64,000 bases of DNA from Pseudomonas sp. 5P_3.1_Bac2 (lineage in GTDB: Bacteria; Pseudomonadota; Gammaproteobacteria; Pseudomonadales; Pseudomonadaceae). The stretch's first letter is position 1; each line of letters opens with the position of its first letter. This document shows positions 32,336-40,841 of the stretch, one piece after another. The stretch is from the NCBI RefSeq assembly GCF_025465995.1, contig NZ_JANLNY010000028.1, forward strand, positions 62,001-126,000. The letters run 5' to 3'. The position numbers and the translations under genes are program-made. The notes below the pieces were generated by a model. That model worked only from the letters and a program-made list of their open reading frames with translations. It was not told the DNA's origin and searched no databases.

Positions 32336-32354
32336 CATGACAGAAAGATGACAA
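32336..32354 (-). promoter_or_regulatory. Pho box immediately upstream of pstC
   Basis: Minus-strand TTGTCATCTTTCTGTCATG is a near-perfect PhoB site with two direct CTGTCAT-like halves. It ends only about 22 bases before the chosen pstC start, leaving very little room for a leader. It suggests that pstCAB-phoU can be induced by PhoB separately from pstS. Confidence 0.65.
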
Positions 32355-32371
32355 TACAGTGACGCGACAAA

Positions 32372-32399
32372 GCCGCCGCCGAGCATTGCTGGCGACGGC
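32372..32399 (-). terminator. Hairpin between pstS and pstC (possible attenuator)
   Basis: On the minus strand GCCGTCGCC and GGCGGCGGC form a 9-base stem (one wobble pair) with a 10-base loop, followed by CTTTGTC. It lies about 70 bases after pstS and just before the pstC Pho box. Such hairpins often let abundant periplasmic binding protein mRNA accumulate over the permease part. Confidence 0.45.
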
Positions 32400-32467
32400 A
32401 TGGAATTCAGGCGGCAGAGGCCGAACAACGACCCCTGCCAGACACAACAACGCGATCAGCCGAGGGC

Positions 32468-33451
32468 TTAGGCGCCTTCTTTCAGACCCAGATCAGCCAA
32501 TGCTTTAGCAGCGACTTTGGCTGGAAGCGGGATGTAACCATCTTTGACGACCACTTCCTGGCCTTGCTTGGACAGCACCAGCTTGATGAACTCAGCCTCT
32601 AGCGGAGCCAGTGGCTTGTTTGGCGCCTTGTTGATGTAGACGTAAAGGAAGCGCGACAGCGGATACTTGCCACTCAGGGCGTTGGCTTCGGTGTCTTCGA
32701 TAAATTCGCTGCTGCCTTTCTTCGCCAGCGCCACAGTTTTCACGCTAGCGGTTTTGTAGCCGATGCCGGAGTAACCGATACCGTTCAGCGACGAGCTGAT
32801 CGACTGCACCACCGAGGCGGAGCCTGGTTGCTCGTTGACGTTGGCCTTGAAGTCACCTTTGCACAAGGCTTCTTCCTTGAAGTAACCGTAAGTACCGGAT
32901 ACCGAGTTACGGCCAAACAGCTGTACCGGCTTGCTCGCCAGATCACCCTTCACGCCCAGGTCACCCCAGGTTTTGACGTCGTCTTTAGCGCCGCACAGAC
33001 GGGTGGAGGAGAACACCGCATCAACTTGCTCCATGGTCAGGTGCTGAATCGGGTTGTCCTTGTGCACGAACACCGCCAAGGCATCCACAGCCACTGGAAT
33101 TGCGGTTGGTTTGTAGCCGTACTTTTGCTCGAAGGCAGCCAGTTCGGTGTCCTTCATCTTGCGGCTCATTGGCCCCAAGTTAGCCGTGCCTTCCGTCAGC
33201 GCGGGGGGCGCAGTGGCAGAGCCGGCTGCTTGAATCTGAATATTGACGTTGGGATATTCTTTTTTGTAATGCTCGGCCCACAGAGTCATCAGGTTGGCCA
33301 AGGTATCGGAACCCACGCTGGACAAGTTGCCCGACACCCCGGTGGTTTTGCTGTAGCCAGGAATTGCCGGATCAACAGCAGCCAGCGCGGTGGCGCTCAC
33401 TGCGCCAGCGGTGACAAACGTCATGGCCGCCATCAAACGCTTCAGTTTCAT
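32468..33451 (-). CDS. pstS: Periplasmic phosphate-binding protein PstS
   Basis: Periplasmic receptor that delivers phosphate to PstCAB. The 327-residue product has a signal peptide ([24 protein letters not shown], cleavage about residue 24) and the PstS phosphate-binding segments [13 protein letters not shown] and [14 protein letters not shown]. It resembles the Pseudomonas PstS type rather than the E. coli one. It is preceded by a strong Pho box at 33528-33546 and followed by a hairpin before pstC. Confidence 0.95.
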   Translation of the reverse strand: MKLKRLMAAMTFVTAGAVSATALAAVDPAIPGYSKTTGVSGNLSSVGSDTLANLMTLWAEHYKKEYPNVNIQIQAAGSATAPPALTEGTANLGPMSRKMKDTELAAFEQKYGYKPTAIPVAVDALAVFVHKDNPIQHLTMEQVDAVFSSTRLCGAKDDVKTWGDLGVKGDLASKPVQLFGRNSVSGTYGYFKEEALCKGDFKANVNEQPGSASVVQSISSSLNGIGYSGIGYKTASVKTVALAKKGSSEFIEDTEANALSGKYPLSRFLYVYINKAPNKPLAPLEAEFIKLVLSKQGQEVVVKDGYIPLPAKVAAKALADLGLKEGA

Positions 33452-33527
33452 GCCTTACTCCCAGAGTTTTAGTGTTGGATTGACGGGCCAAGTATTGGTA
33501 GGCCATGTGAACACTGTATGAACTCAA

Positions 33528-33546
33528 TGTGACAGTTAGATGACTG
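33528..33546 (-). promoter_or_regulatory. Pho box upstream of pstS
   Basis: Minus-strand CAGTCATCTAACTGTCACA fits the PhoB consensus in both 7-base halves. It lies about 77-95 bases before the pstS ATG, with a CATACAGT -10-like element about ten bases downstream. This is the best Pho box in the window. Confidence 0.8.
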
Positions 33547-33632
33547 AGACGCCGCCTGAATAAAAACGTCATTCCCGGCTTAATTACGCCCTGTGACCCT
33601 CTGTCCTAGTCGCCCTCGGCCCGGTGAGTGGA

Positions 33633-33638
33633 TATACT
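33633..33638 (+). promoter_or_regulatory. Possible -10 element for the thioesterase gene
   Basis: TATACT in the 308-base gap between pstS and the divergent thioesterase gene, about 120 bases before the latter. No convincing -35 is seen 16-18 bases upstream. Apart from this and the pstS Pho box, I see nothing in the gap 33452-33759. Confidence 0.25.
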
Positions 33639-33759
33639 CGGCCGGTTCGCACTCCCGCGGACTTGTTGGGTCTATGCGCGAGCGTCGCTGAACCACTGGA
33701 TTAGCGCCCCCATACACCCGGCATGCGCCAATAAAAACAACTGCGCACGAGCCTATCCA

Positions 33760-34161
33760 ATGCAAGATTACGAACAGGAAGATCCGATCCCGCAAGGCGA
33801 CTTGGCATTACAGATCACCGCATTACCGCGCGAGACCAATGGTTTCGGCGATATTTTTGGCGGCTGGCTGGTGTCGCAGATGGATCTGGCCGGCACCGCC
33901 ATGGCCAGCAAGGTAGCGGGTGGCCGCGTCGCCACCGTAGCCATTGATCGCATGGCATTCTTGGTGCCGGTCGCAGTGGGTGCGCAGCTATCGTTTTATA
34001 CGCAAACCCTCGAAGTGGGCCGCAGTTCGATCCAGATGCTGGTGGAAGTGTGGAGCGATGATCCGCTGTCCAGTGAATGGCGTAAGGTCACTGAGGCCGT
34101 CTTTGTATTTGTTGCCATCGACAGCACTGGCCGCACCCGCTCAGTGCCCGCTCGTCGCTGA
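33760..34161 (+). CDS. Hotdog-fold acyl-CoA thioesterase
   Basis: A 133-residue protein of the YciA/acyl-CoA thioesterase type, which hydrolyses acyl-CoA to free acid and CoA. The active-site signature is NGFGDIFGGWLVSQMDLAG at about 26-44 (the N and D are the conserved residues). The start chosen is ATG 33760 (MQDYEQEDP); the frame is open about 130 bases further upstream, but that extension is not hotdog sequence. It is followed by a strong hairpin at 34190-34214. Substrate range cannot be read from sequence. Confidence 0.88.
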   Translation: MQDYEQEDPIPQGDLALQITALPRETNGFGDIFGGWLVSQMDLAGTAMASKVAGGRVATVAIDRMAFLVPVAVGAQLSFYTQTLEVGRSSIQMLVEVWSDDPLSSEWRKVTEAVFVFVAIDSTGRTRSVPARR

Positions 34162-34189
34162 TTTCCTCCTAGCACTCCCGTCTTTCGTT

Positions 34190-34214
34190 AAACGCCGGCC
34201 CTGCGCCGGCGTTT
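34190..34214 (+). terminator. Hairpin after the thioesterase gene
   Basis: Perfect 10-base stem AAACGCCGGC / GCCGGCGTTT with a 5-base loop, about 30 bases after the stop. It ends in TTTG, so there is no long U run. Confidence 0.6.
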
Positions 34215-34388
34215 GCGCATCTAGCACCTAGCCAGCACAACACTTTTGCCGCCCCACCGGCCTGCTGCCTCTGACTGATTGTCGGACGAACGGAATGCAA
34301 CAAAAGTATTAGCCACCTCCTCCATTACTTAAGTCGATAGATACGGCTGCCTTGCGTTGTACCTAAAAATCAAAAATTGAGGTCAACT

Positions 34389-35324
34389 ATGAACCCAACT
34401 CTCGATCCATCTGCCGTTGCTACGCGCGCGCCCGCAGTTGAAAACAGCGCCGTATCTTGGGCAGCCATTATTGCCGGGGGCGTCGCCGCCACCGCTCTGA
34501 CCCTGATACTGTTTATCCTCGGTACCGGCCTAGGCCTCAGCTCAGTCTCGCCCTGGAGTGATGCCGGCGCGGGTGCTGCGGCCATTGGCATCAGCGCGAT
34601 CCTGTGGATAACCCTGACTCAGATCCTCGCCTCCGGCCTCGGCGGCTTTATCGCCGGGCGTTTGCGCAGCCGCTGGCACGGGGTGGACACGGGTGAAGTG
34701 TTCTTCCGCGACAGTGCCCACGGCTTTCTCGCCTGGGCCCTAGCAACCTTGCTCATGGCGGGCTTATTTAGCTCGGCCCTGAGCAGCGTAGTGAGTAGCA
34801 CCGTCAGCGCCGGCGCCAGCATTGCCGGTGGCGCAGCAGCCACGGTGGCGGCAGGCGGTGCAGCCGCAGCTAAAGGGGCAGAAGCCGCGGACAATGATTA
34901 CTTCGGTTATTACGTTGACTCGCTGTACCGTAAAGCGAATGCGCAAGCGGATGTCAGCATCACCTCCAGCAAACCACCACGTCCGGAGGAGCTGGCCGAG
35001 GTCACGCGCATTTTCGCCACCTCGCTCAAAGAAGGCGCGCTCAGTGAAGCCGATGCGAAGTACCTCGGCGAGCAAATCGCCCAACGCACCAATCTCAGCA
35101 GCGACGAAGCGACCAAGCGCGTAAATGACACCTTTGGCCAGCTCAAGGCCAAGCTCGATGACCTGCAGCACAAAGCCCGTGAGGCCGCTGATCAAGCGCG
35201 TAAAGCCTCGGCTTATACCGCCCTGTGGCTGTTTATCTCGCTGCTGATTGGGGCGTTTGTCGCCAGCCTGGCTGCAACCAAGTCCGCGCGCTACCGCGAT
35301 GACTTTAACCACACCGCGCGTTAA
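34389..35324 (+). CDS. Hypothetical multi-pass membrane protein
   Basis: A 311-residue protein from ATG 34389 (MNPTLDPSAVATRAP) with GAGG six bases upstream. It has three or four N-terminal hydrophobic segments (about 22-48, 62-88, 112-160, the last Ala/Ser/Gly-rich), a hydrophilic, helical middle (about 175-275, EVTRIFATSLKEGALSEADAKYLGEQIAQRT), and a C-terminal helix (LWLFISLLIGAFVASLAA) ending in a basic tail. I do not recognise a named family; similar proteins are usually annotated as hypothetical. It is 15 bases before a tiny membrane-peptide gene and shares its terminator. Confidence 0.8.
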   Translation: MNPTLDPSAVATRAPAVENSAVSWAAIIAGGVAATALTLILFILGTGLGLSSVSPWSDAGAGAAAIGISAILWITLTQILASGLGGFIAGRLRSRWHGVDTGEVFFRDSAHGFLAWALATLLMAGLFSSALSSVVSSTVSAGASIAGGAAATVAAGGAAAAKGAEAADNDYFGYYVDSLYRKANAQADVSITSSKPPRPEELAEVTRIFATSLKEGALSEADAKYLGEQIAQRTNLSSDEATKRVNDTFGQLKAKLDDLQHKAREAADQARKASAYTALWLFISLLIGAFVASLAATKSARYRDDFNHTAR

Positions 35325-35339
35325 TCAAAGGAGCTAGTT

Positions 35340-35411
35340 ATGCAATCGATTCTGCTGTGGTTCTTGGGCATCCCAATCCCAATCATTATTCTGCTGGCGA
35401 TCCTGACCTAA
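35340..35411 (+). CDS. 23-residue hydrophobic membrane peptide
   Basis: Very short gene with an excellent ribosome site (AAAGGAG, seven bases before ATG). The product is a single hydrophobic helix rich in Ile, Leu and Pro (MQSILLWFLGIPIPII at the N-terminus). It sits 15 bases downstream of the multi-pass membrane protein and directly before a strong terminator, which argues it is a real translated gene. Function unknown; it may interact with the upstream membrane protein. Confidence 0.6.
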   Translation: MQSILLWFLGIPIPIIILLAILT

Positions 35412-35430
35412 GTAACGCTTAAGAAAACCC

Positions 35431-35459
35431 AGGCCCCAACTGTTGGGGCCTGATTTTTT
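35431..35459 (+). terminator. Rho-independent terminator
   Basis: Perfect 9-base stem AGGCCCCAA / TTGGGGCCT with a CTG loop, followed by GATTTTTTA. It is the clearest intrinsic terminator in the window, and closes the membrane-protein/peptide unit. Confidence 0.9.
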
Positions 35460-35460
35460 A

Positions 35461-35879
35461 TAGCACTCGCTGTATCGCCCAAGCGCTGATCAGCGCCGGC
35501 TGGTGAGGCATAACTCACTGGATACACCTAACACATAACCCCCCCAAAACTTCTTCCTCGCTGGTACTTAGGCTATGGGCGAACAGTCTCCTAGCGAAGA
35601 TCATGAGCAAAGATCAAGCAAGGCAAAAATCGCTGGGTAACTGACTGAGAGCCCATCCGAGTTTACGAGTGGCAAATCATTAGCAGCGAGTTTTAACAAG
35701 GCATGATCAAGCGCAGGCACTTTTCCTACAGACGCTAGATCCACAGGTAAGAGTCTGAGGTCATCAAGCGTATTAGCACTCGCCTCCTTCACCTAAAGCC
35801 ACTTGCCCTCGTTATGACTTAACGCCCGCCGCGCCCAAGGGTTAACCTTGGTGCTTTCTTATCGGTTTGGAGCAACAGC
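35461..35879. other. Intergenic region without a supported gene
   Basis: About 420 bases between the terminator and the epimerase-like gene. A 63-codon minus-strand frame (35601-35792, GTG start) exists but has no recognisable domain, no matching neighbour and only a chance-like GGAGG inside its own start region. I see no RNA gene or repeat. Confidence 0.5.
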
Positions 35880-36791
35880 ATGAGCGGCCCCCAAGTTGAA
35901 GCCATCCAACTGCACGAGCTCGCTTGCTGGCGGGTACGAGTGGCAGGCAGTGAGCTTTTGATCACCCAGCAAGGCGCGCAGATTCTCAGTTACCGGCAAA
36001 GCCAGAGCCAGCCCCCAGTGATCTGGCTGAGCCCCCAAGCCGCCTATGAGCGCGGCCAAGGCGTTCGTGGCGGGGTGCCGGTGTGCTGGCCGTGGTTCGG
36101 CGCGCTGCAGGGTAACCCGCAAGCGGTGCAGGCGATGGTTACGCCAGGCCAAGAGGCTCCGTTTCACGGTTTGGTGCGCACCCTTGATTGGCAACTGGGC
36201 GAGATCGAGGAGCAGGCTGATAGCGTGCTGTTGCAGTTCAGCTTCAACAGCCAAACCCAGCCACTCGCCATCTGGCCCCATGCCGCCGAGCTCACACTGC
36301 GCGTGCGCCTAAGCGCAGAGCATCTGTCTATCGAGCTTATCACCCGCAACTTAGGCACCACGACTTTGGCCATTAGCCAAGCACTGCACACCTACTTTGC
36401 CGTCAGCGATATTCGTCAGGTGAGCATCGAGGGCCTGGAAGGCTGTGAGTACGTCGACACCCTCGCCGACTGGCAGATTTTTGAGCAACAGGGGGCAGTG
36501 GATTTCACCGGCGAAACCGACCGCATTTATCAAAATACCCCAGCCCAGTTGCACATTGTCGATGCAGCGTGGAATCGCAAAATCTCCTTGGTCAGCCGCG
36601 CAAGTGCCTCTGCGATTGTGTGGAACCCTTGGATCGAGAAGGCCAAACGCCTATCGCAATTCGCTTACAACGACTGGCAAGGGATGCTGTGTATCGAGCA
36701 CGCAAATGTCCTCAAGGACGTTCAAAAACTCGTGCCGGGTGCTGAGCATTGCCTCGCGCTAGAGATATCAAGCGGGGTAATTTCCGGATAA
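35880..36791 (+). CDS. D-hexose-6-phosphate mutarotase (aldose 1-epimerase family)
   Basis: A 303-residue YeaD-type enzyme that interconverts alpha and beta anomers of hexose 6-phosphates. Family features are GGVPVCWPWFG (about 62-72), the catalytic-type His segment PFHGLVRTLDW (about 95-105), a second His in ALHTYFAVSD (about 166-175), and a C-terminal glutamate in CLALEIS. It stands alone, after a terminator and before the T6SS locus, and marks the left border of that locus. Confidence 0.9.
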   Translation: MSGPQVEAIQLHELACWRVRVAGSELLITQQGAQILSYRQSQSQPPVIWLSPQAAYERGQGVRGGVPVCWPWFGALQGNPQAVQAMVTPGQEAPFHGLVRTLDWQLGEIEEQADSVLLQFSFNSQTQPLAIWPHAAELTLRVRLSAEHLSIELITRNLGTTTLAISQALHTYFAVSDIRQVSIEGLEGCEYVDTLADWQIFEQQGAVDFTGETDRIYQNTPAQLHIVDAAWNRKISLVSRASASAIVWNPWIEKAKRLSQFAYNDWQGMLCIEHANVLKDVQKLVPGAEHCLALEISSGVISG

Positions 36792-36867
36792 TTTTTAGTG
36801 ACTTAACTAAATATCTTCTGCACCCGATCATTCACACTGAAAAACATCCAGTCCTAAATACTAATAG

Positions 36868-36899
36868 TTACTGGCCAATTAATGTTAATTGGCCAGTAA
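36868..36899. repeat. 32-bp near-perfect palindrome
   Basis: Two perfect 15-base arms (TTACTGGCCAATTAA and its complement) around TG. Neither strand carries a T tract after it, so it is unlikely to be a terminator. It could be a dimeric regulator site or a recombination scar about 315 bases before tssA. Confidence 0.7.
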
Positions 36900-37093
36900 G
36901 CTATGTCCTACAAAGCTAGATATGCATTTCGTACATTCCTTACTTATTTAATCCCCTGTGTTTATCCCGGCAAAAGCCCACAGTTAGGGAATGTACGCTC
37001 GCACTATCCTTATAAGCCCAACCCCCTAAAAACACAGTGATAGAGCGGCTTGTCAGCAATTAATCGGCCTCTAAGAAAATTCCTAAAGTTAGC

Positions 37094-37111
37094 TGCGCAA
37101 TATGTTGCGCA
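37094..37111. promoter_or_regulatory. Inverted repeat upstream of tssA (possible regulator site)
   Basis: TGCGCAA-TATG-TTGCGCA is a perfect 7-base inverted repeat with a 4-base spacer, 104-121 bases before the tssA start. Its size and placement fit an activator dimer site for an enhancer-binding protein, but no partner promoter was confirmed. Confidence 0.4.
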
Positions 37112-37214
37112 CATTGACGGGAGTAATTTTTTTGTGCCAGTTTGACTAACTCAATCTGTATTTTTCGATTAGATCCTGACCAACACTGCCAATTAGAAAA
37201 AATCGAGTCATGCA

Positions 37215-38774
37215 ATGACCTATTCAAGCAAGCTCACCGCCCACTACCTGCATGTGGCTAAGTTTCCTATTAATGAGGACAACTTTGCCGGTGCCGATGT
37301 GCGTTATTCCGTGGAGTTTGAAGCGCTTGAAAATGAGCTGGGCAAAGCCAGCGCGGTGCATGAAACGGCAGCAATTGACTGGGAGAAAGTGCGCAGCGAC
37401 AGCGAGGCGTTACTCAGCTCCCACTCTAAGGATTTACGCGTAGCCGCTTGGTTGGTCTGGGGCCTGTATCAGCGTGAATCCTTTGCCGGTTTGCAGGCCG
37501 GCTTTAGCCTCTTGCACTACCTGTGCCTCAACCACTGGGTCGATCTGTATCCGCGTAAAGCACGTACTCGTGCGGCGGCGATTTCTTGGTTGATTCCTCG
37601 ACTGGAGGAGGCCCTCGCCGAACATGTGCCAGTCGGTGAGCAGTTGCCGTTATTTCGCAGCCTCGCCGAACAGCTACGGACCTTGGAAGGCTACCTGGGG
37701 GAACAACTCGGCGAAGACGCCCCCCTACTTTTACCGCTGTGCCGACGCCTTGATGAGATGGTCAAGCGTGCGAGTCAAAGCCAAGCGGAACCGAGCACCG
37801 TCAGTGCGGCCATCGCTCAGGTTAAACAAGTCGCCAGTCAGATCCTCGCCCCCAGTACGCCGGTGGAAAGCGAGAAAGAAGCCCATAAATCCCTGCGTAA
37901 CCTACAAGACCATGCCCGCCCGTTATGTGCTTATTGGCTACGCCAAAAAGCCACCGACCTGCGTGCTCTGCGCCTAGCCCGCTGCCTGCTGTGGCTGCCC
38001 ATCGACAGCCTGCCGGAGCGTAATGCCGAGCAAATCACCGCGCTGCGCGGCGTCCCCATCGACAAGCTAAAAAGCTACCAAGAGCGCTATGAAGGCGGTC
38101 ACTACAGCGACCTGCTCGTCGACCTAGAGTCCAGCATCGCCCGCGCACCCTTTTGGCTGGATGGCCAGCACCTGGTGTGGCAATGCCTGCAAGCCCTCAA
38201 TGCAGAGTTAGCGATGCGCGAGGTGGAAATCCAACTGGCGCTGTTCCTGCAACGCATGAGCGGTATTGAAGAATTGCGCTTCCATGACGGCAGCGCCTTT
38301 GCCGATGCGCAAACTCGCGCTTGGTTGATTAGCCACGTGTTGCCGCATGTACAGGCGCCCACCCAAGAAGCGCCCAAAGAGCAGAGCGAAGGCGTCAGCC
38401 CGCCTTGGGAAATCGCACTGGAACACGCCTTGGTCGAGCAGCGTAAGAGCGGCCTGAAAGGCGCCGTGCAGCAGCTCAAACAAGGTCTGGCCAGCGCTAA
38501 TGGCGGACGTGAACGCCTGCAATGGCAACTGAGCTTGGCGCGCCTGTGCTACGGCGCAAAAAAATATGACTTGGCCAAGAGCCAGCTCGAATCCCTCGAC
38601 CAAGTGCTGCAAGGCAATGGCCTTGCCAGTTGGGAGCCGGCACTGACTCTGGAAGTGCTGCGCCTGCTGCACAGCTGTTGCGAACTGCTGCCGCAAAACA
38701 ATGCCGTGCGCGAACGCAAAGAAGAGATTTATCACCGCTTGTGCCACCTCGATTTAGAGGTGGTGCTGGATTAA
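37215..38774 (+). CDS. tssA: T6SS cap/baseplate protein TssA
   Basis: TssA (ImpA/VasJ type) coordinates sheath assembly at the membrane complex and baseplate. The 519-residue product has the N-terminal ImpA_N domain (about 15-130), typical in PINEDNFAGADVRYSVEFEALENE and the WVDLYPRKARTRAAAISWL segment, then a helical C-terminal half. It is the first gene of the T6SS operon, as in HSI-II of P. aeruginosa. Confidence 0.93.
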   Translation: MTYSSKLTAHYLHVAKFPINEDNFAGADVRYSVEFEALENELGKASAVHETAAIDWEKVRSDSEALLSSHSKDLRVAAWLVWGLYQRESFAGLQAGFSLLHYLCLNHWVDLYPRKARTRAAAISWLIPRLEEALAEHVPVGEQLPLFRSLAEQLRTLEGYLGEQLGEDAPLLLPLCRRLDEMVKRASQSQAEPSTVSAAIAQVKQVASQILAPSTPVESEKEAHKSLRNLQDHARPLCAYWLRQKATDLRALRLARCLLWLPIDSLPERNAEQITALRGVPIDKLKSYQERYEGGHYSDLLVDLESSIARAPFWLDGQHLVWQCLQALNAELAMREVEIQLALFLQRMSGIEELRFHDGSAFADAQTRAWLISHVLPHVQAPTQEAPKEQSEGVSPPWEIALEHALVEQRKSGLKGAVQQLKQGLASANGGRERLQWQLSLARLCYGAKKYDLAKSQLESLDQVLQGNGLASWEPALTLEVLRLLHSCCELLPQNNAVRERKEEIYHRLCHLDLEVVLD

Positions 38775-38826
38775 GGCGTGCAAGCGCCATAAGGCCTCAG
38801 GGCCATCATCGTAAAGGAGAACGACC

Positions 38827-39324
38827 ATGGCCAAAGAAGGCTCGGTAGCCCCTAAAGAACGCATTAACGTCACCTTCAAGCCAGCTACCGGCGGCGCTCA
38901 GGAAGAAATCGAACTGCCGCTGAAGCTGGTGGTTTTGGGCGATTTCACCCAACGCGCTGACGAACGCAAAATCGAAGATCGCAAGCCGATCAGCATCGAT
39001 AAAAACAGCTTTGACGAAGTGCTCGCCAAGCAAGAGCTGAACCTCACCTTCGGCGTGCCGAATCGTCTGCAAGACGACGCTGCCGACGAAGACCTGCCGG
39101 TACAGCTGCGTATTAACTCGATGAAGGACTTCAACCCGGCCAACGTGGTTGAACAAGTACCGGAACTGAAAAAACTGATGGAACTGCGCGACGCCCTGGT
39201 AGCCCTCAAAGGCCCACTGGGTAATGCCCCAGCCTTCCGCAAAGCGATCGAAAGCGTGCTGGCGGATGACGACTCCCGTGACCGCGTACTCGGTGAACTA
39301 GGCCTGACCGGCAAAGACCTGTAA
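38827..39324 (+). CDS. tssB: T6SS contractile sheath small subunit TssB
   Basis: Small sheath protein (VipA) that pairs with TssC to form the contractile tube. The 165-residue product starts MAKEGSVAPKERINVTF, with the family segment LPLKLVVLGDFTQRADERKIEDRKP. A strong AAGGAGA site precedes the ATG. It is 32 bases from tssC. Confidence 0.96.
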   Translation: MAKEGSVAPKERINVTFKPATGGAQEEIELPLKLVVLGDFTQRADERKIEDRKPISIDKNSFDEVLAKQELNLTFGVPNRLQDDAADEDLPVQLRINSMKDFNPANVVEQVPELKKLMELRDALVALKGPLGNAPAFRKAIESVLADDDSRDRVLGELGLTGKDL

Positions 39325-39356
39325 TCGCCTGAACTACTTAACAAGGAAGCTATTTC

Positions 39357-40835
39357 ATGAGTACTCGTGCCGCCGCAAAAAGCACCAGTAGCACAACAGC
39401 TGAAGCGGGGATTCTGGACCGCATTATTGCTGAAACCAAACTGACTCCCGACGACGAAGCCTATGACATCGCCAAGCGCGGCGTGTCGGCTTTTATCGAA
39501 GAGTTGCTCAAGCCGCAGAACGAAAACGAGCCGGTAAAAAAAGCCCTGGTCGATCGCATGATCGCCGAGATCGACGCCAAGCTCAGCCGGCAGATGGACG
39601 AGATTCTGCACAACGCCGAATTCCAAGCCCTGGAGTCGTCCTGGCGTGGTCTTAAGCTGCTGGTGGATCGCACCAACTTCCGCGAAAACATCAAGCTGGA
39701 GATCATCAACGCCTCCAAGCAAGACCTGCTTGATGACTTCGAAGACAGCCCGGAGATCACTCAATCGGGCCTGTACAAGCACATCTACACCGCTGAATAC
39801 GGCCAGTTTGGTGGCCAGCCAGTGGGCGCGCTGATTGCCAACTACTTCTTCGACCCAAGTTCGCCGGACATCAAAACCCTGCAATACGTGGCCAGCGTCG
39901 CCAGCATGTCGCACGCGCCGTTTATTGCTGCTGCCGGTCCGAAATTCTTTGGCCTGGAAAGCTTCACCGGCTTGCCAGATCTGAAAGACCTCAAGGATCA
40001 CTTCGAAGGCCCGCAGTTCGCCAAATGGCAGAGCTTCCGCGAGCAAGAAGATGCGCGTTATGTCGGCCTCACCGTGCCGCGCTTCCTGCTGCGTAACCCC
40101 TACGACCCAGAAGACAACCCGGTCAAGACCTTCGTCTACAAAGAGAACGTCGCCAACAGCCACGAGCACTACCTGTGGGGCAACACCGCGTACACCTTCG
40201 CCAGCCGTCTGACCGACAGCTTCGCCAAGTTCCGCTGGTGCCCGAACATCATCGGCCCACAAAGCGGTGGCGCGGTAGAAGACCTGCCGTTGCACCATTT
40301 CGAAAGCATGGGCGAGATCGAAACCAAGATCCCGACTGAAGTCCTGGTTTCTGACCGTCGTGAATACGAGCTGGCTGACGAAGGCTTTATCGCCCTGACC
40401 ATGCGCAAAGGCAGCGACAACGCCGCGTTCTTCTCCGCCAACTCGGCGCAGAAGCCGAAGTTCTTCGGCATCAGCGAAGAAGGCAAAAACGCAGAGCTGA
40501 ACTACAAGCTCGGCACCCAGCTGCCGTACATGTTCATCATCAACCGTCTGGCCCACTACCTGAAAGTGCTGCAGCGCGAGCAAATCGGTTCGTGGAAAGA
40601 GCGCACTGACCTCGAGTTGGAACTCAACAAGTGGATTCGCCAGTTCGTCGCCGACCAAGAAAACCCAAGCGCCGAAGTGCGTAGCCGTCGCCCGCTGCGC
40701 GCAGCCCAGGTATTGGTCAGTGATGTGGAAGGTGAGCCGGGCTGGTACCGCGTCAACCTCAACGTGCGTCCGCACTTCAAGTACATGGGTGCGGATTTCA
40801 CCCTGTCCTTGGTTGGCAAGCTGGACAAGGAATAA
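39357..40835 (+). CDS. tssC: T6SS contractile sheath large subunit TssC
   Basis: Large sheath protein (VipB), the target of ClpV disassembly together with TssB. The 492-residue product has the TssC core with LESSWRGLKLLVDRTNF, GQFGGQPVGALIANYFFD, and the C-terminal RPLRAAQVLVSDVEGEPGWYRV. The next gene is tssE, not hcp (tssD). Confidence 0.97.
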   Translation: MSTRAAAKSTSSTTAEAGILDRIIAETKLTPDDEAYDIAKRGVSAFIEELLKPQNENEPVKKALVDRMIAEIDAKLSRQMDEILHNAEFQALESSWRGLKLLVDRTNFRENIKLEIINASKQDLLDDFEDSPEITQSGLYKHIYTAEYGQFGGQPVGALIANYFFDPSSPDIKTLQYVASVASMSHAPFIAAAGPKFFGLESFTGLPDLKDLKDHFEGPQFAKWQSFREQEDARYVGLTVPRFLLRNPYDPEDNPVKTFVYKENVANSHEHYLWGNTAYTFASRLTDSFAKFRWCPNIIGPQSGGAVEDLPLHHFESMGEIETKIPTEVLVSDRREYELADEGFIALTMRKGSDNAAFFSANSAQKPKFFGISEEGKNAELNYKLGTQLPYMFIINRLAHYLKVLQREQIGSWKERTDLELELNKWIRQFVADQENPSAEVRSRRPLRAAQVLVSDVEGEPGWYRVNLNVRPHFKYMGADFTLSLVGKLDKE

Positions 40836-40841
40836 GCATCG

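Larger units (their letters stand above)
36792..37214. other. Intergenic control region upstream of the T6SS locus
   Basis: 423 bases, clearly more AT-rich than the genes around it, with no ORF I can support. It holds three inverted repeats (36868-36899, 36930-36939 with 36988-36997, and 37094-37111), a T7 run, and TTGACT at 37142. No clear sigma54 -24/-12 motif (GG-N10-GC) is found, even though the locus encodes a sigma54 activator. Confidence 0.6.

Noticed and set aside
34800-34880. Ala/Gly-rich low-complexity coding stretch as a repeat element
   Set aside because: Codons vary and no unit repeats exactly; it is part of a hydrophobic protein segment.
35431-35459. Terminator hairpin as an attachment site
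   Set aside because: Stem plus T run is explained by an intrinsic terminator; there is no integrase or direct repeat partner.
35601-35792. 63-codon minus-strand ORF between the terminator and the epimerase gene
   Set aside because: No domain, no partner gene, GTG start without a distinct ribosome site; recorded as a gap instead.
38898-40775. 625-codon minus-strand frame opposite tssB and tssC
   Set aside because: Mirror of two conserved sheath genes; no ribosome site and no recognisable domain.
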